Translations under genes and position numbers: made by a program
Notes under the pieces: model-generated
Database searches by the model: none
What the model saw: the letters and a program-made list of their open reading frames with translations, nothing else
What the model was told of the DNA's origin: nothing
Shown: positions 35,958 through 44,719 of the stretch, one piece after another
Numbering within the stretch: the stretch's first letter is position 1
Layout of the letters: every line of letters begins with the position of its first letter
DNA from: Pseudomonas maumuensis
GTDB lineage: Bacteria > Pseudomonadota > Gammaproteobacteria > Pseudomonadales > Pseudomonadaceae
DNA: 64,000 bases
Reading direction: 5' to 3'
NCBI RefSeq assembly: GCF_019139675.1
Contig: NZ_CP077077.1
Coordinates: 2,480,001-2,544,000 of the forward strand

Positions 35958-36893
35958 ATGGCCTTCGAACTGGATGATCGCCTGGTCATCGGTGTCGCTT
36001 CCAGCGCCGTGTTCGACCTGAGCGAGTCGGACGCCGTGTTCCGCCGCGACGGTGAGGCGCAATACCGCAAGTATCAGGAGCAGCATCTGGACGTGCCGCT
36101 GGGCAAGGGCATTGCCTATCCCTTCATCAAGCGCTTGCTGGCGCTCAATGACCTGCGCGGCGATCCAGAGGATCCACTGGTGGAGGTGGTGTTGCTGTCG
36201 CAGAACGACCCGGACACCGGCATGCGAGTGATGAAGACCATCGGTCACTACGGCTTGAACATGACCCGGGCGATCTTCACCCAAGGCCGCTCGCCTTATG
36301 AGTACATTCCGGCGTTGAACATCGCGCTGTTCCTGTCCGCCGACAAGCAGCACGTGGACGCCGCGATCAAGGCCGGCTACCCGGCTGGGCAGGTGCTGGA
36401 TTCGAAGTTCGACGACGATGAAAGCGACGACAACCTGCGCATCGCCTTCGACTTCGATGGCGTTCTGGCCGGCGATGAGTCCGAAGCAGTGATGCAGTCG
36501 GGCGGCCTGGGCAGTTTCCACGCCCATGAAGTGATCAATGTCACCCAGCCGCACAACCCGGGGCCGCTCAAGGAGTTCTTCGTGCGCATCGCCCGCATCC
36601 AGGCGGCCGAGGAACAGCACAAGCTGGCCAATCCCAGTTACGAGAACCGCCTTCGAGTATCGATCGTCACGGCGCGCAACGCTCCGTCACACGAGCGAGC
36701 GCTCAATACCCTGAAAAGCTGGGGGGTGATGGCCAACGACGCGTTTTTCCTGGGCGGCATCGAGAAGCGCAGGGTATTGCAGGTGCTCAAGCCGCACATC
36801 TTCTTCGATGACCAGTCCGGGCACCTGAAGAGCACCAGCACGGTGGTGCCGTCGGTGCATATTCCGTTCGGTGTGACCAACCGAGCAAGCTGA
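35958..36893 (+). CDS. 5'-nucleotidase family protein
   Basis: Protein of 311 residues of the bacterial 5'-nucleotidase family related to cytosolic NT5C1. Motifs are LVIGVASSAVFDLSESD near the N-terminus, a central HAD-like DFDGVLAGDESE (about residue 165) and a C-terminal FFDDQSGHL. Predicted to hydrolyse nucleoside monophosphates in the cytoplasm. AAGGA precedes the ATG. Neighbour relationship with the MOSC gene is probably only positional. Confidence 0.82.
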   Translation: MAFELDDRLVIGVASSAVFDLSESDAVFRRDGEAQYRKYQEQHLDVPLGKGIAYPFIKRLLALNDLRGDPEDPLVEVVLLSQNDPDTGMRVMKTIGHYGLNMTRAIFTQGRSPYEYIPALNIALFLSADKQHVDAAIKAGYPAGQVLDSKFDDDESDDNLRIAFDFDGVLAGDESEAVMQSGGLGSFHAHEVINVTQPHNPGPLKEFFVRIARIQAAEEQHKLANPSYENRLRVSIVTARNAPSHERALNTLKSWGVMANDAFFLGGIEKRRVLQVLKPHIFFDDQSGHLKSTSTVVPSVHIPFGVTNRAS

Positions 36894-36953
36894 GTCAGTT
36901 TGCCAGCTACACCGTCGGCAACAGGCCCCCACTGAACTCAAGGGTGACGCGCA

Positions 36954-36980
36954 CCCTGTGGGAGCCGGCTTGCCGGCGAT
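36954..36980. repeat. Single REP element
   Basis: One REP copy (CCCTGTGGGAGCCGGCTTGC...) between the convergent nucleotidase and DUF2388 genes. Confidence 0.8.
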
Positions 36981-37015
36981 GCACCGCGCAAGCGGTGCCT
37001 GAATCCCCTTGCCTG

Positions 37016-37333
37016 TCAGTGATCCGCCAACCTGTCATCCTGCGACAGCAACGCCTGGGCCAGCTCTTCGTCACTGGCCTGCAGCCCCGGATTGGCCTGG
37101 CGCACCTCAGCCAGCGCCGCCTCCAGATAGGCCCCGCGAATGGCACCGCCGCTGGCGACAAAGGCCGACAGCTCGTCGCGGGCCGGGATGATCCGTTTGT
37201 CGTCCTTGAAGGTGGAGTACAGCGAGGCGGAGACCCCCGCCGAGGTGGCGACGTCCCCGGCATCGACGCGGGCCAGGGCGGCACCGGCAGGGAGCAGGAG
37301 CAGCAGCGAGGGAACGAGCAGTAAGTGGCGCAT
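37016..37333 (-). CDS. DUF2388 family small exported protein
   Basis: Protein of 105 residues with a signal peptide (MRHLLLVPSLLLLLPAGAAL). The mature region carries the DUF2388 pattern seen in pseudomonads: TSAGVSASLYSTFKDDK, RDELSAFVASGGAIRGAYLE and a C-terminal helix. Function unknown; probably periplasmic. GGAGGACTCGCC lies before the ATG. Confidence 0.82.
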   Translation of the reverse strand: MRHLLLVPSLLLLLPAGAALARVDAGDVATSAGVSASLYSTFKDDKRIIPARDELSAFVASGGAIRGAYLEAALAEVRQANPGLQASDEELAQALLSQDDRLADH

Positions 37334-37399
37334 GGCGAGTCCTCCGGAAAGGTGATGCCCAAGGGTGTTACTGCATGTTCATAAGAGCCGCGGCGGGGG

Positions 37400-38176
37400 T
37401 CAGGAGTTCCTTGAGTTGTCTTGCCTCTCCTGAACCCACCATATGTCGCTTGGCTGATTTCTAACGGCGCTGAGATTGATGCGGCCGTTTTGGCTGATAT
37501 TCGGCAACACTTGAACGCCGCGCACGGACGCTTCTGTGTAGGCGCGTTTGCTTGATGCATTCCCGCTATCGCTATCGCTATCGCCATCGTAGCCCGAACT
37601 CCAGTCCGAATCCGAATCCGGTGTGGTGCCATGAGTGCGTATAACCTTCGGCGAGTTCGAAGTGTCATGGGTACCTGATTGCTGACCTGACTGAACACGT
37701 TGGCGGGAGCCTGCGGTTGAGGACAAAGCCTCGGGAGCGAAATTGCTGGTCGTTCTCCGTGAAGAATCTACAGGAACGCTCTTGGGCTTGCGGGTGGAGG
37801 AAGCACTTGATCTTTGGGCACTGCTCATGTTCATCCGCAGCATATGTCCTGACGGATCAATGTGGTTGACCGGATCGCCCCCGCAATAGGCGTAAGCATT
37901 GATCCCTCCTTCAGCGAAAGGACTCAGGCTGTCCACGGAAAAAAAACGCATCAGAATGGGGCTGTACACTCGATAGCCTTTGCCCAGCACGTAGCCCTCA
38001 AAGGGCTCATGTACCTGTGCGGTGAAGCGCAGCGCACGACTGTTGAAAGGAGTATGGCCGAAGGCTGTATAGCAAAATGCCGTTCCATCACGTGTGTTCT
38101 GATGCCTCACGATGGAATCTTGGAAGTCGATGGCCAGGATCGTGGAGTACTGCGTTGTTCGTCGGTAGATTTCCAT
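37400..38176 (-). CDS. Orphan RHS-core C-terminal protein
   Basis: About 258 residues from MEIYRRTTQ; a start at 38209 is also possible and neither has a strong ribosome site. Residues ~35-110 contain the RHS repeat-associated core end (RALRFTAQ, GYVLGKGYRVYSPILMRFFS, DPVNHIDPSGH). After DPSGH comes a variable tail of ~150 residues rich in Ser, Asp and Arg (TPDSDSDWSSGYDGDSDSDS). In RHS systems the part after the core is the variable toxin or effector tip. Here the large repeat part is missing, so this is either a displaced tip or one of the small stand-alone RHS-core genes common in P. putida relatives. Base composition is more AT-rich than the neighbours. Confidence 0.65.
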   Translation of the reverse strand: MEIYRRTTQYSTILAIDFQDSIVRHQNTRDGTAFCYTAFGHTPFNSRALRFTAQVHEPFEGYVLGKGYRVYSPILMRFFSVDSLSPFAEGGINAYAYCGGDPVNHIDPSGHMLRMNMSSAQRSSASSTRKPKSVPVDSSRRTTSNFAPEALSSTAGSRQRVQSGQQSGTHDTSNSPKVIRTHGTTPDSDSDWSSGYDGDSDSDSGNASSKRAYTEASVRGVQVLPNISQNGRINLSAVRNQPSDIWWVQERQDNSRNS

Positions 38177-38250
38177 GGCTGTGCTATTCGCAGGGTAATG
38201 CGGTGACATTGAGCGAGGTTCTGTTCTTCGACAACTGGCAAAATTGATAG

Positions 38251-38403
38251 GAATCCCAAGCCCTATTCGCAAACGCCGCTGTCCGCCTGCGCGTTCAGGA
38301 CGAGACGTTCATCCTGCACCAGGACCGCAAGGGCGGTGAGGCGTATGTGCTGATGCGTTCGAACTGCGCAGTTGCCGGCGTCGGCTCAGTTTGCCTACAT
38401 TGA
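38251..38403 (+). pseudogene. Possible gene remnant between the RHS gene and the GST gene
   Basis: An open frame without a start codon reads VRLRVQDETFILHQDRKGGE then AYVLMRSNC with normal GC-rich codon use, and stops at 38401-38403. It looks like the decayed end of a coding sequence rather than random intergenic DNA. I do not recognise the parent gene. Confidence 0.3.
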
Positions 38404-38467
38404 CCTCGGCCTTTGCCCATGATTTGCTCGCTGTCCTGCAGCCTGCCAATCAAAGGAACCGTATGCC

Positions 38468-39094
38468 ATGGCCGAATATACGCTCCACTGCTTTGCCGAG
38501 TCGGGAAACGCCTACAAGGCCGCGCTGATGCTGGAACTCACCGGCCAGGACTGGGCGCCGGTGTTCGTCGACTTCTTCCATGGCCAGACCCGTGGGCAGG
38601 ACTGGCGTGACGCGGTCAACGAGCAAGGGGAGGTGCCGGTGTTGGAACATGCCGGCGAGAAACTTACCCAATCGGCGCTGATCCTCGACTACCTGGCCGA
38701 GCGCACCGGCCAGTTCGGCCCGCGTGACGATCACGAGAAGCGCGAGATCTGGCGCTGGATGCTGTTCGACAACCACAAGTTCACCAGCTACTACGCGGCG
38801 TTGCGCTTCATCTACTGCCTCAAGCAGATGGGCGAGTCGGATGTCACCCGCTTCCTGCGCGAGCGGGCCAGGGCGGCCTACCAGATCGTCGATGCGCACC
38901 TGGCGAAGACACCGTTCATGGTGGGTGGACGGCTGACCATCGCCGATCTTTCGCTGGCGGGCTATGTGTACATGCCCGAGGATACCGGCCTGGCGGTTGC
39001 CGAGTTCGAACATATCGAAGCCTGGAAGCAGCGAATCCAGGATATGCCAGGGTGGAAACACCCCTATGACCTGATGCCGAGAACTGTTGGTTGA
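38468..39094 (+). CDS. Glutathione S-transferase family protein
   Basis: Protein of 208 residues. The N-terminal thioredoxin-like domain (1-80) has the glutathione-binding GEVPVLEHAGEKLTQSALI segment with cis-Pro and Ser; the C-terminal helical domain contains GGRLTIADLSLAGY (N-capping box). Cytosolic. Substrate unknown. It stands alone at the edge of the mosaic stretch. Confidence 0.87.
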   Translation: MAEYTLHCFAESGNAYKAALMLELTGQDWAPVFVDFFHGQTRGQDWRDAVNEQGEVPVLEHAGEKLTQSALILDYLAERTGQFGPRDDHEKREIWRWMLFDNHKFTSYYAALRFIYCLKQMGESDVTRFLRERARAAYQIVDAHLAKTPFMVGGRLTIADLSLAGYVYMPEDTGLAVAEFEHIEAWKQRIQDMPGWKHPYDLMPRTVG

Positions 39095-39251
39095 GTAAAT
39101 GAAGGCCTGTAGGAGTGGGCTCAGCGTCAATCACCGGCGCACTGGTAGCCTGCGCGGAGCAGACTACCTCTTGACTTGATGCTGGTGCGGCTCCGCGTTT
39201 GGACTGCTTTGTGATCTGAGCAGGACTCTATTTTACAGGGAGCGGCAATTA

Positions 39252-39932
39252 CTAAAGCCCAGCGACATGCCCCACCCAGCCTTTGAAGGTGAAGCCGGCA
39301 TAGAACAGTTCGACCCCTTCGAAACCGGCTTGGCGCAGGATGGCTTCATCTTCCTCGGCAGAGATCAGTGGCAGGCGACTGGCAATGGCACCTATCGCGC
39401 TCTGCGCCTGCTCCCGGTTGACTCCATTGCTTTCGGCGAAGGCTGCATAGCGTTGCAGCCAGCGAGTCTTGTCTGGTTCGACTTGCGGGAAACTGTGGTG
39501 TGCGACTACCAGCGGGGCACCGGGCTTCAGGCGCCGTGCCAACTGCCTGAGGGTCTGCAGCCGCTGCGCTGCGTCCAGGAAGTGCAGCGTCAGCAGGCAA
39601 GTAGCCCCATCATGCAGGTCATCAGGTGCGGTATCGATGTAACCCTCGTGCAGCGTGGCGCGAGGGAGCAGATCTCCCAGGGTCTGCCGGGCCAGACCGA
39701 GCATTTCGGCGGAGGGATCGACTCCGAGGAAACGCCAGCCTGGGTGGGCGAGGGCGAAGGTCTTGAGTTCCAGACCACCGCCGGCACCAAGTACGAGCAC
39801 CTGGCCGTCCTCGGGCACCTTCTCGGCCAATAACAGGCTGGCCATCTGATGCAGGGCTTGGAGTCCTGGCACCTGACGCACGGGCCCATCGGCATAGTGG
39901 GCGACATGTTGCGGATTGCTAAAGGTGGACAT
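39252..39932 (-). CDS. Class I SAM-dependent methyltransferase
   Basis: Protein of 226 residues. Start MSTFSNPQ is chosen for GGAG seven bases upstream. Motif I is VLVLGAGGGLELKTFALAHP, with the acidic ribose-binding residue in FLGVDPSAEM; motif IV is ATCLLTLHFL. The protein resembles the YbcY/small-molecule methyltransferase group. Convergent with the GST gene and divergent from the KAP NTPase gene. Substrate not known. Confidence 0.83.
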   Translation of the reverse strand: MSTFSNPQHVAHYADGPVRQVPGLQALHQMASLLLAEKVPEDGQVLVLGAGGGLELKTFALAHPGWRFLGVDPSAEMLGLARQTLGDLLPRATLHEGYIDTAPDDLHDGATCLLTLHFLDAAQRLQTLRQLARRLKPGAPLVVAHHSFPQVEPDKTRWLQRYAAFAESNGVNREQAQSAIGAIASRLPLISAEEDEAILRQAGFEGVELFYAGFTFKGWVGHVAGL

Positions 39933-40098
39933 GAGTGGCTCCGGCTCGGCGGGGTGGCGGACGTAGGTTTCAACGCGTGCTTCGTTGTTGGCCGATGTAA
40001 TCATGTGTTCTAGGATGCGCACCAGCAAGGTCGCGCGCCGAAATTTATCATCCGCGATTCAATGGTTTACTTCTGCCCTCCAGGATTGCAATTGCCGC

Positions 40099-42219
40099 AT
40101 GGACACTGAAAAACAGCTTTCTCGAGAAGACCGCCCGCTTACCAAGTTGGAGGACGATGCCTTGGACCGTGGGCCGTTCGTGCAGAGCCTGGTCAAGGCC
40201 CTGGTCAACATCGAAGAGAAAAATGGCAGGCGAATCATTCGTGGCACTGGTGTGGTCGTCGGCCTGACTGGAGAGTGGGGGCTTGGCAAGTCGAGCGTGC
40301 TGAATTTCCTGAGTGAAAAGCTTTCGCAGACCGACGGCATAGTCGTCGCCACCTTGAATCCCTGGTTGTTCAAAGGTCGTGAAGAGCTGCTACAAGCTTT
40401 TTTCAACAGCCTGCGCGAAGCGCTCGGAAAGTCTCCCAAGGAAAAGATTGGAGCCCTGCGCGGGCAGCTTGCACGCTACAAGGCTGCTATCGAGTTTACG
40501 GGTACTGGCGTTGCCTCAGTAGTTGACGCACTTACGGGAACGAAGATTGCGACGGGTTTCTGGAAAAAGTATCTGGTGAAGGGGCTTGCCCTGCTGGTAA
40601 AACCCACCGCGCTTTCGGCCAACGAAGAGCGAAAGGAGCTCGAAGCGAAGCTGGCCCAGGCCAATGTTGCCGTGGTGGTGCTTATCGATGAGCTGGATCG
40701 GGTGGAAGACGAGGATGTACGTGCTATCGCGCAGTTGGTCAAGGCGGTGGGTGACATCAAAGGTATTTCATACCTCGTTGCCTATGATGGCGCCCGCGTT
40801 ACAGAGGCATTGGGCAAAGGCACGACAGCCGAGGAACGACGCCGCACAGGCGGGCACTATCTGGAGAAGATCATTCAGTTCGCTATCCCCCTGCGACCGC
40901 TGTTCGGAGACGAAGTGCAGCAATTGCTTAAAGCCTCGTTGCAAAGCATTGGTCGTCCGCTGCAAGCCGCTTCGAAAAACGACCAAGGCGTGATCCTGCA
41001 GTGCGTCGTGAGTTCGATCAGAACACCGCGAGATATCAAACGGCTTGTCGAGACCTATAGGGTCCTGGCGAACATTCTCGAAGGGGAAATCTGCCCGTAT
41101 CAGTTGCTGGGCTATTGCTGGCTCGTGTCCAAGACTCCGCAGTTGCGTGATGTCATGGCTGAGAAATTCGAGCGCCTTGTCGATGATCCAGGCAAGGAAG
41201 AGCGAGTTCGGCGGTCGCGACGGAATGACTCACCGATTGTCATCACCGAAGAGCTCGGAGCAACGGCCGAAGCTCAGGCGGAATTGCTCAAATTGCTGTT
41301 CCCCAGGCTGTCGCAGCGCACTTCAGGGGGGTGGCAAACCGGTAACTTGAGTAAGCGCAGCAATCTGGTACGGGTGCTGTATCTGGGAGACCCTCCAGGG
41401 ATGGTCACGCTGTCGGAGGTGGCAAGGCTCGTAGACATCAATGACCTTTCCTCTATGCAGGAGGCACTGCGCAGCTTGCATGATGCTGACCTGATACCTG
41501 CCGTGCTGGATCGCCTGAAGGACCTGTTCATCGAGCAGCGCTTCCCGCGTCATGGTGTCTTCTGGTTGGCCGTTTCCAGGGTTCTGGAGAGACGCCATGA
41601 ATGGCTTCGGGGCGTTGAGGATCGTGCTGGCCTGGCAAGAAGCGCCGCCGACGGGCTTTGGCAATTCTTCGAGTCAGGATCTCTGGTTCAGACACAGCTC
41701 AAAGATATCGTGGAAAACCTGACACGCGGCGGGGATCTGCAGCTTGTGCCCAGGTTATTGAGCCACCACTTCCGGGCCCACGGAATGTTTGGCTGGCGCC
41801 AAGCGAAAGAAGCCAGGACGTTCTTCAGCGAGGAGGAAATATCGGCATTGTTGCAAAAAGAAATGCCTCGCTATGGCGAAGCGGTGCGTTCAGGAAAGTT
41901 ACTGAAATTCATTGCCTCCCCGGACTTGGTACGTTGTCTGGTCGAGAGCGGCAAGTGGGGCGAAGACATGCGGCGCTCGATGACGGAGCAATTGTCCAGT
42001 ATCGAAGCGTTGATGACGTTTGCGGCCTGGTTCCTGGCTGACAACCAGTATGTAGAGGGGATTGAGTTGGATCACGTCATTGATTGCAAGGTGGTGTTTG
42101 CCATCATTGAAACGCTGGAAAAAGAGCGAGGGCCTCTCGAGGAACCTTGGTTGCAAACGATGCTCAGCAGATTGAAGACCAACATGGGGCAACGAGTGAT
42201 GGCAGGCGAGCCGTCCTGA
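40099..42219 (+). CDS. KAP-family P-loop NTPase
   Basis: Protein of 706 residues. Walker A GEWGLGKSSVLN (about residues 58-69) and Walker B VVVLIDELDR (192-201) with the KAP-type TLNPWLFKGREELLQAFFNS segment. Hydrophobic helices lie near residues 150-175 between the Walker motifs, as in KAP proteins that insert in the membrane. The C-terminal half (350-706) is helical and unassigned. Codon use is less GC-rich than the neighbours. KAP NTPases include phage-exclusion protein PifA, and several act in defence, but this gene has no obvious partner. The start MDTEKQLS is the Met nearest the domain; no strong ribosome site is seen. Confidence 0.8.
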   Translation: MDTEKQLSREDRPLTKLEDDALDRGPFVQSLVKALVNIEEKNGRRIIRGTGVVVGLTGEWGLGKSSVLNFLSEKLSQTDGIVVATLNPWLFKGREELLQAFFNSLREALGKSPKEKIGALRGQLARYKAAIEFTGTGVASVVDALTGTKIATGFWKKYLVKGLALLVKPTALSANEERKELEAKLAQANVAVVVLIDELDRVEDEDVRAIAQLVKAVGDIKGISYLVAYDGARVTEALGKGTTAEERRRTGGHYLEKIIQFAIPLRPLFGDEVQQLLKASLQSIGRPLQAASKNDQGVILQCVVSSIRTPRDIKRLVETYRVLANILEGEICPYQLLGYCWLVSKTPQLRDVMAEKFERLVDDPGKEERVRRSRRNDSPIVITEELGATAEAQAELLKLLFPRLSQRTSGGWQTGNLSKRSNLVRVLYLGDPPGMVTLSEVARLVDINDLSSMQEALRSLHDADLIPAVLDRLKDLFIEQRFPRHGVFWLAVSRVLERRHEWLRGVEDRAGLARSAADGLWQFFESGSLVQTQLKDIVENLTRGGDLQLVPRLLSHHFRAHGMFGWRQAKEARTFFSEEEISALLQKEMPRYGEAVRSGKLLKFIASPDLVRCLVESGKWGEDMRRSMTEQLSSIEALMTFAAWFLADNQYVEGIELDHVIDCKVVFAIIETLEKERGPLEEPWLQTMLSRLKTNMGQRVMAGEPS

Positions 42220-42297
42220 AAGTGTGCTGCTGGCTGGGATACCCACGGTGCTTCGGGGATGAAGCCAACCGGTTGTCCCGCTCCGAAGTAGTACCGA

Positions 42298-44190
42298 TCA
42301 GCTGTGAGGAACAACCTTGGTCTGTGACCACGTTGCATACCGCTCTTTCAAATGTCCCTGCTCATCCAGCAGATACGCATCCATCACCTCGCGCACCACC
42401 GGCCCCGCCACGCGGCCGCCGGCTTCACCGTTCTCGATCATCACCGCCACCACCAGCGCCGGGTGATCGGCCGGGGCAAAACCGACGAACAGGGCGTTAT
42501 CGCGGTGGCGCTCGAGGGTCTTGTTGCGGTTGTAGCGCTCACCCTGCTTGATCGCCACCACCTGCGCGGTGCCGCTCTTGCCGGCGATGCGGTACTGGGC
42601 GCCGGCGGCGGATGCGCGGGCGATGCCGCGTGGGTCGTGCATGACCATCTGCATGCCCTGGCTGACCTGGTCCCAGGCATGCTTGTCGTGCAGCACGATA
42701 TCCGCCATCGGGTGCGGGTCGACCGGCGCCTGGCCACCGATGGTCAGGGCCAGGTGCGGGCGGTGCCACACGCCCTTGCTGGCCAACAGGCTGGTGGCCT
42801 GGGCCAGCTGCAGCGGGGTCACTTGCATGTAGCCCTGGCCAATGCCGAGAATCAGCGTTTCGCCGGGGAACCAGGCCTGGCGCCGGGTGGCGCGTTTCCA
42901 CGCCTGGGACGGCATCAGCCCCGGGGCTTCCTCGAACATGTCCAGCGAGACCTTCTGGCCGAGGCCGAACTCGGCCATGTAGTCGTGCAGGCGGTCGATG
43001 CCCAGCTTGTGCGCCAGGTCGTAGAAGTAGGTGTCGTTGGAGCGCATGATCGCGCTGTACAGGTCGACCCAGCCATCGCCCGTGCGGTTCCAGTTACGGT
43101 ACTTGTGCTCGTAGTTGGGCAACTCGTAGTAGCCGGGGTCGAACACCCGGCTGCCGGGGGTGATCACGCCGCTGTCGAGGCCGGCGATGGCCACCTCGGG
43201 CTTGACCGTCGAGCCTGGGGCGTACAGCCCGCGCAGCACGCGGTTGAACAGTGGCCGGTCGATGGAGTCGCGCAGGGCGGCGTACTGCTTGAAGCTGATG
43301 CCCTTGACGAACAGGTTGGGGTCGAACGCCGGGTTGCTGACCATCGCCAGCACGTCGCCGTTGGCCGGGTCGAGCACCACCACCGCGCCGCGCCGATCGC
43401 CCAGGGCTTTCTCGGCGGCTTGCTGCAGGTGGGCGTCGAGGCTCAGCACGATGTCCTTGCCCGGCACCGGGTCGTGATGATTGAGCACGCGCATCACCCG
43501 GCCCTGGGCGTTGGTCTCGACTTCCTCGTAGCCTACCTGGCCATGCAGCTGGTCCTCGTAGAAACGCTCGATGCCGGTCTTGCCGATGGACTGGGTGCCA
43601 CGGTAGGCGGTGCTGTCGAGGCTCTTGGCTTCCTTCTCGTTGATGCGTCCGACGTAGCCGACCGAATGGGCGAAGTGTTCGGCCAAGGGGTACTCGCGAA
43701 TGAATTGCGGCTCCACCTCCAGCCCCGGCAGGCGGAACTGGTTGACCGCGATCAGGGCGATCTGCTCCTCGCTCAGACCGACCAGCAGGGTCACCGGCTC
43801 GAACGGCTTGCGGCCGCGGCGCAGGTCCTTGTCGAACTGCTGACGGTCGTCCTCGGACAGTCCCAGGACTTGCGCCAGGTTGTCGAGCACCTTCTTCGAA
43901 TCGCCGGCCCGCTCGCGGGTCATGGTCAGGTTGAAGCTGGGCTTGTTGTCGGCCAGCACCACGCCATTGCGATCGTAGATCAGGCCGCGTTCGGGCGGGA
44001 TCGGCAGCACATGCACGCGGTTGTTTTCCGACACCGCCGACTGCTGGTCGTGCTGCAACACCTGGAGCACGTAGAGCCGGCCTACCAGCACCGCGACCAG
44101 GCCGAGCACCAGCAGGGCGCAGGCCAGCAGCCGGCGGTTGACCAGGTGCTTTTCCTTTTCGTGGTCCTTGAGGGGAATGGGTTGCGGCAT
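42298..44190 (-). CDS. mrdA: Penicillin-binding protein 2 (peptidoglycan transpeptidase)
   Basis: Protein of 630 residues with an N-terminal membrane anchor (LLACALLVLGLVAVLVGRLY), a PBP dimerisation domain (SFNLTMTRE) and a transpeptidase domain. The active-site Ser is in APGSTVKPE (SxxK), followed by MRSNDTYF (SxN) and AGKSGTAQVV (KSGT). PBP2 cross-links side-wall peptidoglycan in the elongation complex with RodA and MreB. Here it has no adjacent rodA, rlpA or mltB, unlike the main mrdA locus, so it is probably the second, stand-alone PBP2 copy found in P. putida relatives. ATG at 44190 is used; a GTG lies two codons upstream. Confidence 0.9.
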   Translation of the reverse strand: MPQPIPLKDHEKEKHLVNRRLLACALLVLGLVAVLVGRLYVLQVLQHDQQSAVSENNRVHVLPIPPERGLIYDRNGVVLADNKPSFNLTMTRERAGDSKKVLDNLAQVLGLSEDDRQQFDKDLRRGRKPFEPVTLLVGLSEEQIALIAVNQFRLPGLEVEPQFIREYPLAEHFAHSVGYVGRINEKEAKSLDSTAYRGTQSIGKTGIERFYEDQLHGQVGYEEVETNAQGRVMRVLNHHDPVPGKDIVLSLDAHLQQAAEKALGDRRGAVVVLDPANGDVLAMVSNPAFDPNLFVKGISFKQYAALRDSIDRPLFNRVLRGLYAPGSTVKPEVAIAGLDSGVITPGSRVFDPGYYELPNYEHKYRNWNRTGDGWVDLYSAIMRSNDTYFYDLAHKLGIDRLHDYMAEFGLGQKVSLDMFEEAPGLMPSQAWKRATRRQAWFPGETLILGIGQGYMQVTPLQLAQATSLLASKGVWHRPHLALTIGGQAPVDPHPMADIVLHDKHAWDQVSQGMQMVMHDPRGIARASAAGAQYRIAGKSGTAQVVAIKQGERYNRNKTLERHRDNALFVGFAPADHPALVVAVMIENGEAGGRVAGPVVREVMDAYLLDEQGHLKERYATWSQTKVVPHS

Positions 44191-44345
44191 GAGCACAGGG
44201 GAGCGGCGGGTGGGGCGGCGATGCTACGCGGGCAGGCAGTGAGGCTCAAGGCGCAGCGCCCCGCGCAATGCTGGCCAGGCATTGCTCTGGCCCGCAGGCA
44301 AGGGCTCTGCGGCAATCATGAAGCTTCTTTCATGTGGGCACAGGC

Positions 44346-44516
44346 CTAGGCAATGAACTCCGATTCTCTTGCCGGCTGAGCAACCGCATCCTGGCGAATG
44401 CTGAGCACCACGGCCCCTGCGCACAAGCCCAGCAGCCCGACACTGGCCACCACGATATCCCCCATCCCCATGCCGGCGAGCATTAGCACCAGGCTGATAC
44501 GAAACACTGCGGTCAT
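44346..44516 (-). CDS. Small inner-membrane protein
   Basis: Protein of 56 residues with two predicted membrane helices (ISLVLMLAGMGMGDIVV and ASVGLLGLCAGAVVLSIR). TGGAG precedes the ATG at good spacing. Two short charged ends. No family recognised with certainty. Located between mrdA and ptxS, in an otherwise empty stretch. Real-gene support is the ribosome site plus the coherent two-helix pattern. Confidence 0.6.
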   Translation of the reverse strand: MTAVFRISLVLMLAGMGMGDIVVASVGLLGLCAGAVVLSIRQDAVAQPARESEFIA

Positions 44517-44668
44517 GGCGATCTCCAGGGCAGGGCGAGCGAAGTCCGAAGTGTCACCATACCGCTCCGAAGGCCGAGGTACAGGGTAGGAGGGAGGGTT
44601 TGGCAGTGTATGCGCCTGCTTTGGCACAAAGCCCGCCACTTGACGGCATGGGCCATCCCTGATTTCAT

Positions 44669-44682
44669 TGAAACCGGTTTCA
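44669..44682. promoter_or_regulatory. PtxS operator upstream of ptxS
   Basis: TGAAACCGGTTTCA, the perfect 14-bp palindrome known as the PtxS binding site in P. putida. It is 38 bp before the ptxS GTG start, allowing autorepression that is relieved by 2-ketogluconate. Confidence 0.9.
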
Positions 44683-44719
44683 TCAACCCTGCACAAACAC
44701 CTACAAGAAGGGCTCAGGG

